This document shows, piece by piece, positions 8,388-16,708 of a DNA stretch of 38,069 nt. The notes below the pieces were generated by a model. It saw only the letters and a list, made by a program, of their open reading frames with translations. It was not told the origin of the DNA and searched no databases. The DNA is from Bacteroidaceae bacterium (GTDB taxonomy: Bacteria > Bacteroidota > Bacteroidia > Bacteroidales > Bacteroidaceae). The stretch's first letter is position 1. The number at the start of each line of letters is the position of its first letter. A program made the translations under genes and the position numbers. The stretch covers positions 1 through 38,069 of the forward strand of contig JAFOCV010000072.1 of the NCBI GenBank assembly GCA_017381015.1, written 5' to 3'.

Positions 8388-9914
8388 ATGAAGATTAAGA
8401 CACTTCTTGTAGGGCTCACTATTCCTCTAGTAGGATATGCCCAAGAGTTCAAGATGACATCTCAGGAGTTGTCCAATCCCGACAACACTCCCGCACCATG
8501 TCATCCAGTTCCTCACAAAAGACAGATTCTCTGGAATGAAACAGAGTTCTATGCTTTCTTCCACTATGGCATGAACACATTCACAGGTCTGGAGTGGGGT
8601 AATGGTAATGAAAAAGAAAGCATCTATGCTCCTAAGGCAATGCCCAATCCCGAACAATGGATTACTTCTGTTAAGGCAGCTGGTATGACAGGTGGTATTG
8701 CCGTGGTAAAGCATCATGATGGTTTCTGTCTGTGGCCCACATCTACCACTACTCACAACATTACCAAGGCTGGTAGCGAGTTTGGACGCACTGCCAATAT
8801 TCCACAGCTGTATGCCGAGGCTAGCCGCAAACATGGTATGAAGTATGGTTTCTACATCTCTCCATGGGACCGTAACTCTGCTCACTATGGTAAGGACACC
8901 TACGTTACAGAAGTGTTCTTGAAGCAGTGTGAGGAATTGGCAGAATATGGTTCAGACCAGTTTGAGATGTGGTTCGATGGTGCCAATGGTGGTGATGGCT
9001 ACTATGGTGGCGAGGGTGGTACTCGTCAGGTAGATGCTGATATCTACTATGATACTCCCAACCTCCGTGCTCGTGTACATAAGATTGCTCCCAACTGCGT
9101 ACTTTGGGGTGTAGGTGGCGAAGCTCGCTGGATTGGTAACGAATCAGGTTATGCTGGTGATAGCAACTGGGCAATGACCGACTACATGGACGAGAATGTA
9201 ACCCGCGAAGAAGGTGATATCAACGGTTGGTTCTGGAATCCTGGTGAGTCTGATGCAAAGGCTACCAACAATGGTTGGTTCTGGCATCAGGGCGAGACCA
9301 TGAAGAGCGCAGCACGTCTGTTCCAGATGTATTTGGAGACCGTAGGACGCAATGCAACTCTTATCCTCAACTGTCCTCCTGACCAGTATGGTGTTCTTCC
9401 CACTCAAACTGTAAACGAGCTCAAGAGCTTGGGTAAGCTCCTTCACGAGCGTTTGGCTGTACCCGTATATGGTCTTGACGAGTCAACTGCTGCTAAGGAC
9501 CTTGCAAAGACTGCAACCATCGAGGTAAGCGAAACTCGCACTGGTGGCAAGTACGAGGCAACCAACCTTACCGATGGTGATAAGGAAACTTACTGGGGTA
9601 CTAACGACGATACTCGTGAGGCTACAATCACCCTATCATGGGACGAGGCTCAGACAGTACGTTACCTGGTACTTCAGGAGCCTATCAAGTTGGGTCAGCG
9701 TATCAAGGACTTCAAAATTGAATACAACGATGGCGAGAAGTGGACAGAGCTATGTCCATCGCTTAAGACAGCCACTGTTGGTTACAAGAGAATCGTTCCC
9801 CTTAACGGTAGCACCTCAAATAGTCACGGTAAAGGTTACCAGGCTAAACAGCTTCGTATTACCATCCTTGATAGCAGAGCGTGCCCCCTATTGTCTAACT
9901 TGAACATTTATTGA
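8388..9914 (+). CDS. Secreted alpha-L-fucosidase, GH29
   Basis: After a short signal peptide (cleavage near GYAQE) the catalytic domain shows GH29 landmarks: FFHYGMNTFTGLEW, VVKHHDGFCLWPT, YGFYISPWD, and the nucleophile region EMWFDGANG with Asp197. Residues from about 385 onward (ATNLTDGDKETYWGTND to the end) form an F5/8 type C, CBM32-like module. The motif set and C-terminal module suggest the subfamily B type, which acts on alpha-1,3/1,4-fucose in branched glycans, but this needs a tree. It would release L-fucose from host or dietary glycans outside the inner membrane. The next gene starts 9 nt later. It converges on the fucose catabolic operon, which can use the liberated sugar. Confidence 0.9.
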   Translation: MKIKTLLVGLTIPLVGYAQEFKMTSQELSNPDNTPAPCHPVPHKRQILWNETEFYAFFHYGMNTFTGLEWGNGNEKESIYAPKAMPNPEQWITSVKAAGMTGGIAVVKHHDGFCLWPTSTTTHNITKAGSEFGRTANIPQLYAEASRKHGMKYGFYISPWDRNSAHYGKDTYVTEVFLKQCEELAEYGSDQFEMWFDGANGGDGYYGGEGGTRQVDADIYYDTPNLRARVHKIAPNCVLWGVGGEARWIGNESGYAGDSNWAMTDYMDENVTREEGDINGWFWNPGESDAKATNNGWFWHQGETMKSAARLFQMYLETVGRNATLILNCPPDQYGVLPTQTVNELKSLGKLLHERLAVPVYGLDESTAAKDLAKTATIEVSETRTGGKYEATNLTDGDKETYWGTNDDTREATITLSWDEAQTVRYLVLQEPIKLGQRIKDFKIEYNDGEKWTELCPSLKTATVGYKRIVPLNGSTSNSHGKGYQAKQLRITILDSRACPLLSNLNIY

Positions 9915-9923
9915 TAGCTAGTC

Positions 9924-12329
9924 ATGAAGAAGATATTATATTCAGCTCTTGCACTATTTACTATGTGCATGAGTGCATCAGCACAGCTTACCATCAGCTT
10001 CGACTCAGAAGATTACAAGAATATTGGCGTTTATGACCAATGGGAAGAGAGCCCCTTCCGTACTGGTGCTCTTAAGGGTAATGCTGCCGTAGCAGATAAC
10101 CCCAGCAAGGTAGTAGACGAGGTTTTGGGTATTGCTCCCAATACTTCAGATAAGGTTGTAGCCGTGCAGCGTAGCCGTCATGCAGGCAATGCCTTCGGTG
10201 TGCGTATAGACCTGAAGGAACCCATTCGTCTAACCAAAGAGTTACAATACATCCACGTGATGACCTACGTTAAGGACAAGCCAGCAGACTCTCGTATGAT
10301 GGTTATGGGTCTTGGTAAGCGCGTGGAAGAAAGTTGGTCTTGGCAGAGTGGCGAAGATGAACAGTTCTGGGCATGGACTACAGCTCCTATTAAAGCAAAG
10401 GATGGTTGGCAAGACATCGTAGTAAGCTGCAAGGGCTTCTCTTACTCTAAGGAGCAGAACCCTGATGTAGGTATTGATATCTATGCTCTTGTTATTGTAC
10501 CAGACTTGCGTTCTCCTCATGCAGATGCAGCTGATTGGGTAGCTTATTTTGACGAAATCGTTATTGACAACAATCCCGAGAAGCGTTTCACTACAGACAA
10601 GTATGCTCTTGAGTTCAATCCCGAAGCTGCTCCCGTTCGTTCAGACCGTGGTATTACCAAGGTGGGACTTAACGCAGATGGTGCTAGCAAGACTGCTAGC
10701 GTGAGCAACAAGCTGGTTTACAACGATAAGACCGCCGTTACCGTATTCCCTGCTGCTCCTGGTACTCAGGCAACTCCCACATTCACCTACACAGGTACAT
10801 GGATGAGTGGTTATGCTTATGTTGACTGGAACAACGATGGTAAGTTTACCTACACCGTAAATGCCGATGGTACTCCCGCCGAAGGTAGCGATATCGTTAG
10901 CTATAATGGTGCTGAGGTAGAGGGTACATGGCGCAAGAGCGATGGCTCTACCACTTCTAATGGTAACACTATCCAGAGTGGCATGCCTGCCTTTACAGTT
11001 CCTGCATCTACTCCTGTTGGCTTCTATCGCATGCGCTACAAGGTTGACTGGAATAGCCTCAATCCTGCTGGTGCTGCAGACATTATTGCCAATGGTGGTG
11101 GTGTTGTTGACGTAATCCTTGACGTACATGGCGAAACCGTTAGCGTTAGTGCTTCTCAGCTAAATGGTGATATCGTTCTTGCTGCTGATAATTCACCCTT
11201 GCAGGACTATAAGGCTCCTTATGCAAAGTCTCTCAAGGTAAAACTTATCCCCGAAAAGGGCTTCGTGCAGAATGGTTTCCAATTGAAGTATGGTTACAAT
11301 GTTAATGCCGCAGAACAATTTGATGAGAATGGTAATCCCAACTGGATTCTTGCAAACATTCCTGCCAAGAATATTGCAGCAGATAGTACTTACACCATCC
11401 CTGCAGCTTATATGCGTGGTGGTCAGGTTAGCATCGTAGGTGATATGCAGCAGGTTCGTCAGTTTACTGTTAAGGTTGTTGGTGCTCCAGAAGGTAAGGG
11501 TGGTGTCATTTATACCGGCGTTGAATACGCTAATGGTGCTGGTATCGATGCATCACAGCACTTTAATGTAGAAGACGTAGAAGGCATTCAGGTAGAGGGT
11601 TACATGGTACAGAGCATCACCTTCGACGGCTCAGTTGTTACCATCGTTTATACACCCTTCAAGGCTTATCGTCAGATAACAAACCTTAGCGAGCTTCGCA
11701 ATGATATGGCCTATCATATCACAGCAAAGAGTGGTGAAGGTTACTGGGCATGGAACACAGCACTTACAGACCAGTATATTAGCCTGCGTGGTGTGACCAA
11801 CACATCCTTCAATGGTGCACCCAAGGACGAGACTGCAAGTGCTATCTATGCACAGGAGGTAAGCCCTTTTGATTCTACCGTCATCTGGCAGATTCTTAAG
11901 GAGAATGAATCATACTATGTCTATCAACCTGCACTTCAGCAGTTTGTAACTCGCTCAGGTCGTGACTATGTCTTCACACCAGAAAAGACTGCAGTAGATA
12001 ACATTCGTGATAATGGCGATGGTACATTCAGTATCCATGCTGGTGGCGGTTATTCAGAGGGTTCTACTAATTTCGCATGTATTGTTACCAACGAGTCAAC
12101 CTACGCAGTTCGCAATTGGACATGGAGCGACCACGGCTCAGTACTTTACATCATCGAAAATCCCAACATCGAGGTAGAAGATATTATTTCAACTGGTATC
12201 GAGTCTCTTCCAACTAGTATAGAGAATCTATCTCGCAAGGGTATTTACAATCTCCATGGTCAGAAACTTGTGGCATTGCCCAAGCAAGGTGTGGTTATCG
12301 TAGATGGCAAGAAGAAGATTATCAAGTAA
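9924..12329 (+). CDS. Large exported beta-rich protein with a Prevotella-type C-terminal tail
   Basis: I do not recognise a catalytic domain in this 801-residue protein. It has a signal peptide (MKKILYSALALFTMCMSASA), then a beta-sandwich-like first third with Trp-rich stretches (ESWSWQSGEDEQFWAWTT) resembling a carbohydrate-binding or jelly-roll module. A Gly/Asp-rich middle follows (GYAYVDWNNDGKFTY, like GEVED-type modules), then a segment reminiscent of lectin-like repeats (WQILKENESYYVYQPALQQF). The C-terminus, GIYNLHGQKL followed by VIVDGKKKIIK, matches tails on exported Prevotella/Bacteroidetes proteins related to secretion-sorting domains. It is 9 nt downstream of the GH29 gene and is probably translated with it. 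A glycan-binding accessory role at the cell surface is inferred. Confidence 0.65.
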   Translation: MKKILYSALALFTMCMSASAQLTISFDSEDYKNIGVYDQWEESPFRTGALKGNAAVADNPSKVVDEVLGIAPNTSDKVVAVQRSRHAGNAFGVRIDLKEPIRLTKELQYIHVMTYVKDKPADSRMMVMGLGKRVEESWSWQSGEDEQFWAWTTAPIKAKDGWQDIVVSCKGFSYSKEQNPDVGIDIYALVIVPDLRSPHADAADWVAYFDEIVIDNNPEKRFTTDKYALEFNPEAAPVRSDRGITKVGLNADGASKTASVSNKLVYNDKTAVTVFPAAPGTQATPTFTYTGTWMSGYAYVDWNNDGKFTYTVNADGTPAEGSDIVSYNGAEVEGTWRKSDGSTTSNGNTIQSGMPAFTVPASTPVGFYRMRYKVDWNSLNPAGAADIIANGGGVVDVILDVHGETVSVSASQLNGDIVLAADNSPLQDYKAPYAKSLKVKLIPEKGFVQNGFQLKYGYNVNAAEQFDENGNPNWILANIPAKNIAADSTYTIPAAYMRGGQVSIVGDMQQVRQFTVKVVGAPEGKGGVIYTGVEYANGAGIDASQHFNVEDVEGIQVEGYMVQSITFDGSVVTIVYTPFKAYRQITNLSELRNDMAYHITAKSGEGYWAWNTALTDQYISLRGVTNTSFNGAPKDETASAIYAQEVSPFDSTVIWQILKENESYYVYQPALQQFVTRSGRDYVFTPEKTAVDNIRDNGDGTFSIHAGGGYSEGSTNFACIVTNESTYAVRNWTWSDHGSVLYIIENPNIEVEDIISTGIESLPTSIENLSRKGIYNLHGQKLVALPKQGVVIVDGKKKIIK

Positions 12330-12401
12330 ACTCACTCGCAACTTTCAATCCATTCTATTTGTTATAATAACATAGAGCAGATATTGAAAGTAAGAACAAC
12401 A

Positions 12402-12445
12402 AATGAGCGGTTAGGTAACATACTTGGCCGCTCATTATTTTTTTC
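12402..12445 (+). terminator. Intrinsic terminator of the fucosidase operon
   Basis: A perfect 9 bp stem, aatgagcgg (12402-12410) with ccgctcatt (12428-12436), is followed by a T-rich tract at 12438-12445. It lies about 70 nt after the stop codon. Confidence 0.75.
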
Positions 12446-12694
12446 TTTCCCTTTAACAAAAATTTTTATTATTGAAAACAATATTCCATCTTATATATCT
12501 TCATCAATCAGATACTAATTTAACAACTGGTGCTAAGTATTTCATCTTATTAGCTATCTCTAGCTTTCTGCAATCACAATCCAGCCACATATTTGTTATC
12601 TTATAGCATAAGCCTTTAAAAGCTACATACCCATTTATGATATACTGAAATATTTACTATAGAAACCTGGATCTTTAACATGAACACTTAGCAA
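12446..12694. other. AT-rich intergenic spacer between convergent operons
   Basis: No coding frame, RNA gene or repeat is visible here. It separates the plus-strand terminator from the minus-strand terminator. Confidence 0.5.
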
Positions 12695-12734
12695 TAAAAA
12701 ACATCCCTTGATGAATTGAGACACCAAGGGATGT
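12695..12734 (-). terminator. Intrinsic terminator of the fucose operon
   Basis: On the minus strand acatcccttg (12734-12725) pairs with caagggatgt (12710-12701), a perfect 10 bp stem, followed by T residues (A-run at 12696-12700 on the plus strand). It lies about 30 nt after the fucP stop. Confidence 0.8.
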
Positions 12735-12762
12735 GAATAAATAAGATTGTTATACTATAGAA

Positions 12763-14046
12763 CTACATCTTTCGTGCTGAACGGATGCCATAGATGGTGA
12801 TGGCAATGAAGCAGATGAGAGGTAGAACAAAGGATACGTTAACGGCGGGATGACCATAGATGGTTTGCATATCAATGATTAAACCTTGCAATGGGGGCAT
12901 TACTGCTCCGCCCACAATAGCCATAACCAGGAAGGCTGCACCTAGCGATGTGTCCTTGCTGTCCACATTCTCCAAAGCAATACCATAGATGGTGGGGAAC
13001 ATCAATGACATGAAGGCAGAAATTCCTACCAAGCAGTACAAACCAGGCATACCAACAATGAGGATGGCACCCGATGTACATAGTATAGCTCCTGTGCCAA
13101 ATACTGCTAATAGTACTCGTGAATTAACGTACTTCATCAGGAAGGTGCTGATAAAACGGCTGCAGAGGAACATGCCCATGGCAAAGATGTTGTAATTCTG
13201 TGCTGTAGCCTTGTTGATACCTAGATTGTCAGCATACTGGATAATAAAGGTCCATACCATAATCTGGGCTGCTACATAGAATACCTGAGTGAGCACGCCT
13301 TCGCGATAAACGCTATTGTTCCAAAGACGCTTGAGAGTCTGAGTTGCGGGATCTTGCTTGTCATTGGCTGCTGTCTGGGGCATCTTCTTGAGCAGAATGA
13401 TGAGGAACATTACAACTACTACGATGCCTAGGATTACGTATGGATTACGAATTACTTCCAGGTCGTGCAAACGGATAGTTGCCTTTTCTGCTTCACTAAG
13501 GGTGTGGAAGAAAGTCTCGCCTGCTGCATTTCTGCGGTCTGACCATAATGAAGGCAATACTATCAGAGATGCTACTGCCATGCCAGAAAGTGAACCCATG
13601 GGATTGAATGCCTGAGCAAGATTCAATCTACGAGTAGATGTTTCCTTTGAACCAAGTGAAAGGATAAAGGGATTAGCTGTAGTTTCCAGAAATGCAAGAC
13701 CAAAGGTGAGAATGTATAGCGACAAGCAGAAGAAGAGGAAGTTCTGCATAGATGCTGCAGGTATAAAGAGGAATGCGCCAATAGCATAGAGTGCTAAGCC
13801 CAGGAGGATACCACTCTTGTAACTATACTTTCTGATGAACAATGCTGCAGGAATCGCCATAGTGGCATAACCACCATAGAATGCACACTGAACCCATGAT
13901 GCCTGGAAGGCTGATAGTTCCATCACCGTCTGAAAGGCTGCCACCATAGGATTGGTAATATCATTGGCAAACCCCCATAGTGCAAAGAGCGAGGTGATGA
14001 TGATAAACGTAGCTAAATATTTCTTTTCTACTAATTTACTTTGCAT
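12763..14046 (-). CDS. fucP: L-fucose:H+ symporter
   Basis: FucP is a major facilitator permease importing L-fucose with a proton across the inner membrane. The 427-residue protein has about twelve hydrophobic segments. Family signatures include SLFALWGFANDITNPMVAAF in the first helix region (the N-terminal WGxxxxLxN-like segment of FucP/GluP sugar symporters), FLETTANPFILSLG and RRLNLAQAFNPMGS. It is the last gene of the operon, 24 nt after the mutarotase gene and just before the terminator. The family also includes glucose/galactose and N-acetylglucosamine transporters; the operon context makes fucose the best substrate call. Confidence 0.88.
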   Translation of the reverse strand: MQSKLVEKKYLATFIIITSLFALWGFANDITNPMVAAFQTVMELSAFQASWVQCAFYGGYATMAIPAALFIRKYSYKSGILLGLALYAIGAFLFIPAASMQNFLFFCLSLYILTFGLAFLETTANPFILSLGSKETSTRRLNLAQAFNPMGSLSGMAVASLIVLPSLWSDRRNAAGETFFHTLSEAEKATIRLHDLEVIRNPYVILGIVVVVMFLIILLKKMPQTAANDKQDPATQTLKRLWNNSVYREGVLTQVFYVAAQIMVWTFIIQYADNLGINKATAQNYNIFAMGMFLCSRFISTFLMKYVNSRVLLAVFGTGAILCTSGAILIVGMPGLYCLVGISAFMSLMFPTIYGIALENVDSKDTSLGAAFLVMAIVGGAVMPPLQGLIIDMQTIYGHPAVNVSFVLPLICFIAITIYGIRSARKM

Positions 14047-14070
14047 GATATGAATTAATAGTTTTAAGGT

Positions 14071-14457
14071 TTAGTACAGATGAAAGATACGGTCCATCAA
14101 TTGCCATTTTTCAGCCGATGACATACCTGCTTTGACTAGCTGGAACTCCGACATATATTCTTCCCACTCAGCTTGACGTGGTAGAGTACCTAGTAGTGCC
14201 ATGGCACTATCCCATTCAAAGTCGAGAGGAGTTTCCACTATCATAAATAGACGGGTGCCAAGTAGATAGATTTCCATCTCCAGGATACCTACCTGACGAA
14301 TACCTTCCATTACTTCCTTCCAGATGTGCTCCTTACTGTGGCGACGACGATACTCGGCAATCAACTCAGGATTGTCACGAAGGTCCAGAGTTTGACAATA
14401 TCTTTTAACGGGGCCCGTATATTGCTGTACGGGGTAACCATTTTTAGGGTCTTCCAT
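14071..14457 (-). CDS. L-rhamnose mutarotase-family protein (putative fucose mutarotase)
   Basis: The 128-residue protein is a dimeric alpha-beta-barrel type mutarotase of the RhaM family. KRYCQTLDLRDNPELIAEYR followed by RRHSKEHIW holds the expected catalytic His (His40, in a YxxRH-xxxW context), and the middle strand EIYLLGTRLFMIVE fits. RhaM interconverts alpha and beta anomers of L-rhamnose. In this operon it would supply the right anomer of fucose to the isomerase, replacing FucU, which is not seen here. It lies 27 nt after the kinase gene and 24 nt before fucP. The substrate assignment comes from context only. Confidence 0.8.
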   Translation of the reverse strand: MEDPKNGYPVQQYTGPVKRYCQTLDLRDNPELIAEYRRRHSKEHIWKEVMEGIRQVGILEMEIYLLGTRLFMIVETPLDFEWDSAMALLGTLPRQAEWEEYMSEFQLVKAGMSSAEKWQLMDRIFHLY

Positions 14458-14484
14458 AATATTCTATTTGTGTGTTAGATGGAA

Positions 14485-15900
14485 TTACTTAGGTTCGAAA
14501 ATCTTTGGAGTAACACTATTGCGTACTACCTGGCGCAATGATGCCAAATCAGCAACTTCGCCAGCTGCCATAGCTTGTACAAGGATGTTGCCCATAGCAG
14601 TAGCTTCTACAGGACCAGCCCAAACGGGTACGCCTAGCGCATTAGCAGTAAGTTGGTTGAGCAATTCGTTCTGAGAACCACCACCGATGATATGCAAGCG
14701 CTTGAGAGGCTCAGGCAACAGATCGTTTACACCAGAGATAGCTTCCTTATACTTTGTAGCCAAAGATTGAAGCAAGCAACGAGTCAATTCACCCTTAGTA
14801 GATGGTACTTGCTGACCGCTTTGCAGGCAATATTCACAGATTGCTTTCTCCATAGATACTGGATTCATAAATGCTGCATCAGCCACGGGGATAATGCTAT
14901 CAATGCATGCCTTTTCTGCTTCGGGGAGAAGTTGTCCAAAGGATTGTTCCTCGCCACGTTCCTTCCATTCTGCCATCAGGCGTTGTAGTATCCAAAGACC
15001 GGTGATATTCTGCAAGAAACGGATTCTTCCACCAACACCGCCTTCGTTGGTAAACTCTGCCTTGCGAGCTTCTTCTGTAAGTATGGGTTCTGGCAACTCT
15101 ACACCTAGTAATGACCATGTACCAGAGCTCAGGAATGCCATCGTGCCATCACCCTCTACGGCTGGTACTGCAGCTACGGCAGATGCAGTGTCGTGTGAGC
15201 CTACTGCAACAACCTTAACTTCGCCCAAACCAGTCTCTTCTGCAATGTCTGCACGCAGTGTACCACGAACGGTACCAGGCATTACTATCTTGCCAAAGAT
15301 GTGCTCAGGCAATCCTAGTGCTTTGATAGTCTCCAATGACCATTCTCTCTTCTTTGCATCCAATAAATCAGAGGTAGATGCTATGCAGTATTCGTTTGTA
15401 GCGTTTCCGGTGAGGAAATAACTGAAGAGGTCGGGCATGAAGAGCAAATGCTGAGCAGATTCCAACTGTGCCGTACCCTTGATGCTGAGCAATTGGGGTA
15501 GGGTATTAATCTCCATCACCTGGATACCTGTAGTAGCATAATGCTCGGTAGGATTAAGGGTCTTGAACATCTCTTCCACCATGCCAGCTGTACGTGCATC
15601 GCGGTAGCAAACAGGATTACCAATCAATTGTCCATCACGATCAATAAGACCGAAGTCAACACCCCAGGTATCTACACCGATGCTCTCCACCTTGTAGCCC
15701 TTTGCAGCTGCTTTCTTCAAGCCAGCTTTCATGTCTTCGAACAATGCAGGGAAATCCCAATAGACGTGGTCACCAAGACGTACCTGTCTATTGCCAAAGC
15801 GATGAACTTCCTCCATCTTGAGTTGTCCATCCTCTAACCAACCAGCAATTACTCGTCCGCTTCCTCCACCAAAGTCAGCGGCAAGATATACTTTGTTCAT
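14485..15900 (-). CDS. fucK: FGGY kinase, rhamnulokinase-like, acting as L-fuculokinase
   Basis: This kinase would phosphorylate L-fuculose to L-fuculose 1-phosphate using ATP. The FGGY fold is clear: an N-terminal phosphate loop (YLAADFGGGSGRVIAG), the catalytic-base region GVDTWGVDFGLID, and a C-terminal ATP-binding motif HIIGGGSQNELLNQ. The sequence is closer in style to rhamnulokinase (RhaB) than to enterobacterial FucK, for example MPDLFSYFLTGNATNEYCIA and FLSSGTWSLLGVE. Bacteroides fucose operons also use a RhaB-like kinase, and fucI, fucA and fucP surround this one. Length (471) is normal. It follows the aldolase gene after a 103-nt gap that contains a hairpin. Confidence 0.85.
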   Translation of the reverse strand: MNKVYLAADFGGGSGRVIAGWLEDGQLKMEEVHRFGNRQVRLGDHVYWDFPALFEDMKAGLKKAAAKGYKVESIGVDTWGVDFGLIDRDGQLIGNPVCYRDARTAGMVEEMFKTLNPTEHYATTGIQVMEINTLPQLLSIKGTAQLESAQHLLFMPDLFSYFLTGNATNEYCIASTSDLLDAKKREWSLETIKALGLPEHIFGKIVMPGTVRGTLRADIAEETGLGEVKVVAVGSHDTASAVAAVPAVEGDGTMAFLSSGTWSLLGVELPEPILTEEARKAEFTNEGGVGGRIRFLQNITGLWILQRLMAEWKERGEEQSFGQLLPEAEKACIDSIIPVADAAFMNPVSMEKAICEYCLQSGQQVPSTKGELTRCLLQSLATKYKEAISGVNDLLPEPLKRLHIIGGGSQNELLNQLTANALGVPVWAGPVEATAMGNILVQAMAAGEVADLASLRQVVRNSVTPKIFEPK

Positions 15901-15922
15901 GATATTATGATTTAATGTGAAT

Positions 15923-15975
15923 AAGGATAGAAATGCCTAGAAGTAATTACTTATAGCAAAGGCACTTCCATCCTT
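15923..15975 (-). promoter_or_regulatory. Intercistronic hairpin between fucA and fucK
   Basis: Arms 15923-15938 (aaggatagaaatgcct) and 15960-15975 (aggcacttccatcctt) pair at 14 of 16 positions. No T-run follows on the minus strand, so a role in mRNA processing or stability is more likely than termination. Confidence 0.6.
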
Positions 15976-16003
15976 ATATATTAACTGTTAATATAGATGC
16001 TTA

Positions 16004-16651
16004 TTACTGCTGTAGGGGAGTCTTCTTGCCTAATACGTAGATATCCAAGTCCTGGATTTCCTCGGGTGTAAGAACAGAGTAATCACCACCTGTCTGAACA
16101 ATAATACGGCATGCCATTTCAAAGAACATAGCGCGCTCGAATGCCTGGTCAAAGTCCTTACCACATACTACCTGACCATGATTGGTGAGAAGGATAGAGT
16201 TGTGGTCCTTCATAGCCTCTACTACTGCCTTTGCCAATTCAGGAGAACCTGGGCGCAAGTAGGGGATAACGGGGATTTCGCGACCAACGTGACATGGCAC
16301 TTCTGCAGTTACATTGTAGTTTTCGGGCTTCTTCTTCATGCAAGAAACTGCAGTAGCATAAGGAGACTGGAAGTGAAGAACTACGTTTACGTCAGGACGC
16401 TCGCGCAAAACACCCAGATGGAAACCGCTTTCCATTGAGGGCTTAACACCATTAAGAACCTCGCCAGTAGCAACTACACACTGAGAAACCTTTTCCTTCT
16501 GAATAGTAGGAACCCATGAACCAGTACCAGAAACGAGAGCTTCGTCGCCAATACGCCATGAAAGGTTGCCACTGCTACATACGGTCAATCCTGCATCACC
16601 AACGCGATGAGCTTGCTTGATAAATTCTTCAATATGGAGATTAGTAATCAT
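16004..16651 (-). CDS. fucA: L-fuculose 1-phosphate aldolase (class II aldolase)
   Basis: FucA cleaves L-fuculose 1-phosphate to dihydroxyacetone phosphate and L-lactaldehyde with a divalent metal. The 215-residue length equals that of the known enzyme. Landmarks are SSGNLSWRIGDEALVSGTGS (phosphate-binding loop), MESGFHL with Glu74, VVLHFQSPYATAVS with His93, and LLTNHGQVV with His158. By alignment to E. coli FucA (Glu73, His92, His94, His155), the second His of the H-x-H metal pair is Gln95 here. This is either a lineage-specific ligand change or a sign of altered metal use. The gene sits between fucO (57 nt) and fucK (103 nt). Confidence 0.87.
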   Translation of the reverse strand: MITNLHIEEFIKQAHRVGDAGLTVCSSGNLSWRIGDEALVSGTGSWVPTIQKEKVSQCVVATGEVLNGVKPSMESGFHLGVLRERPDVNVVLHFQSPYATAVSCMKKKPENYNVTAEVPCHVGREIPVIPYLRPGSPELAKAVVEAMKDHNSILLTNHGQVVCGKDFDQAFERAMFFEMACRIIVQTGGDYSVLTPEEIQDLDIYVLGKKTPLQQ

Positions 16652-16708
16652 ATCTTTTATGAAAAATATATTATAATTAGTGTTATGTGTATTATTACCT
16701 GGTGAATA

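Noticed and set aside
12763-16651. The operon as a rhamnose operon, because of the RhaM-like mutarotase and RhaB-like kinase.
   Set aside because: FucI, FucO and the fucose-type permease identify fucose; no RhaA or RhaD is present.
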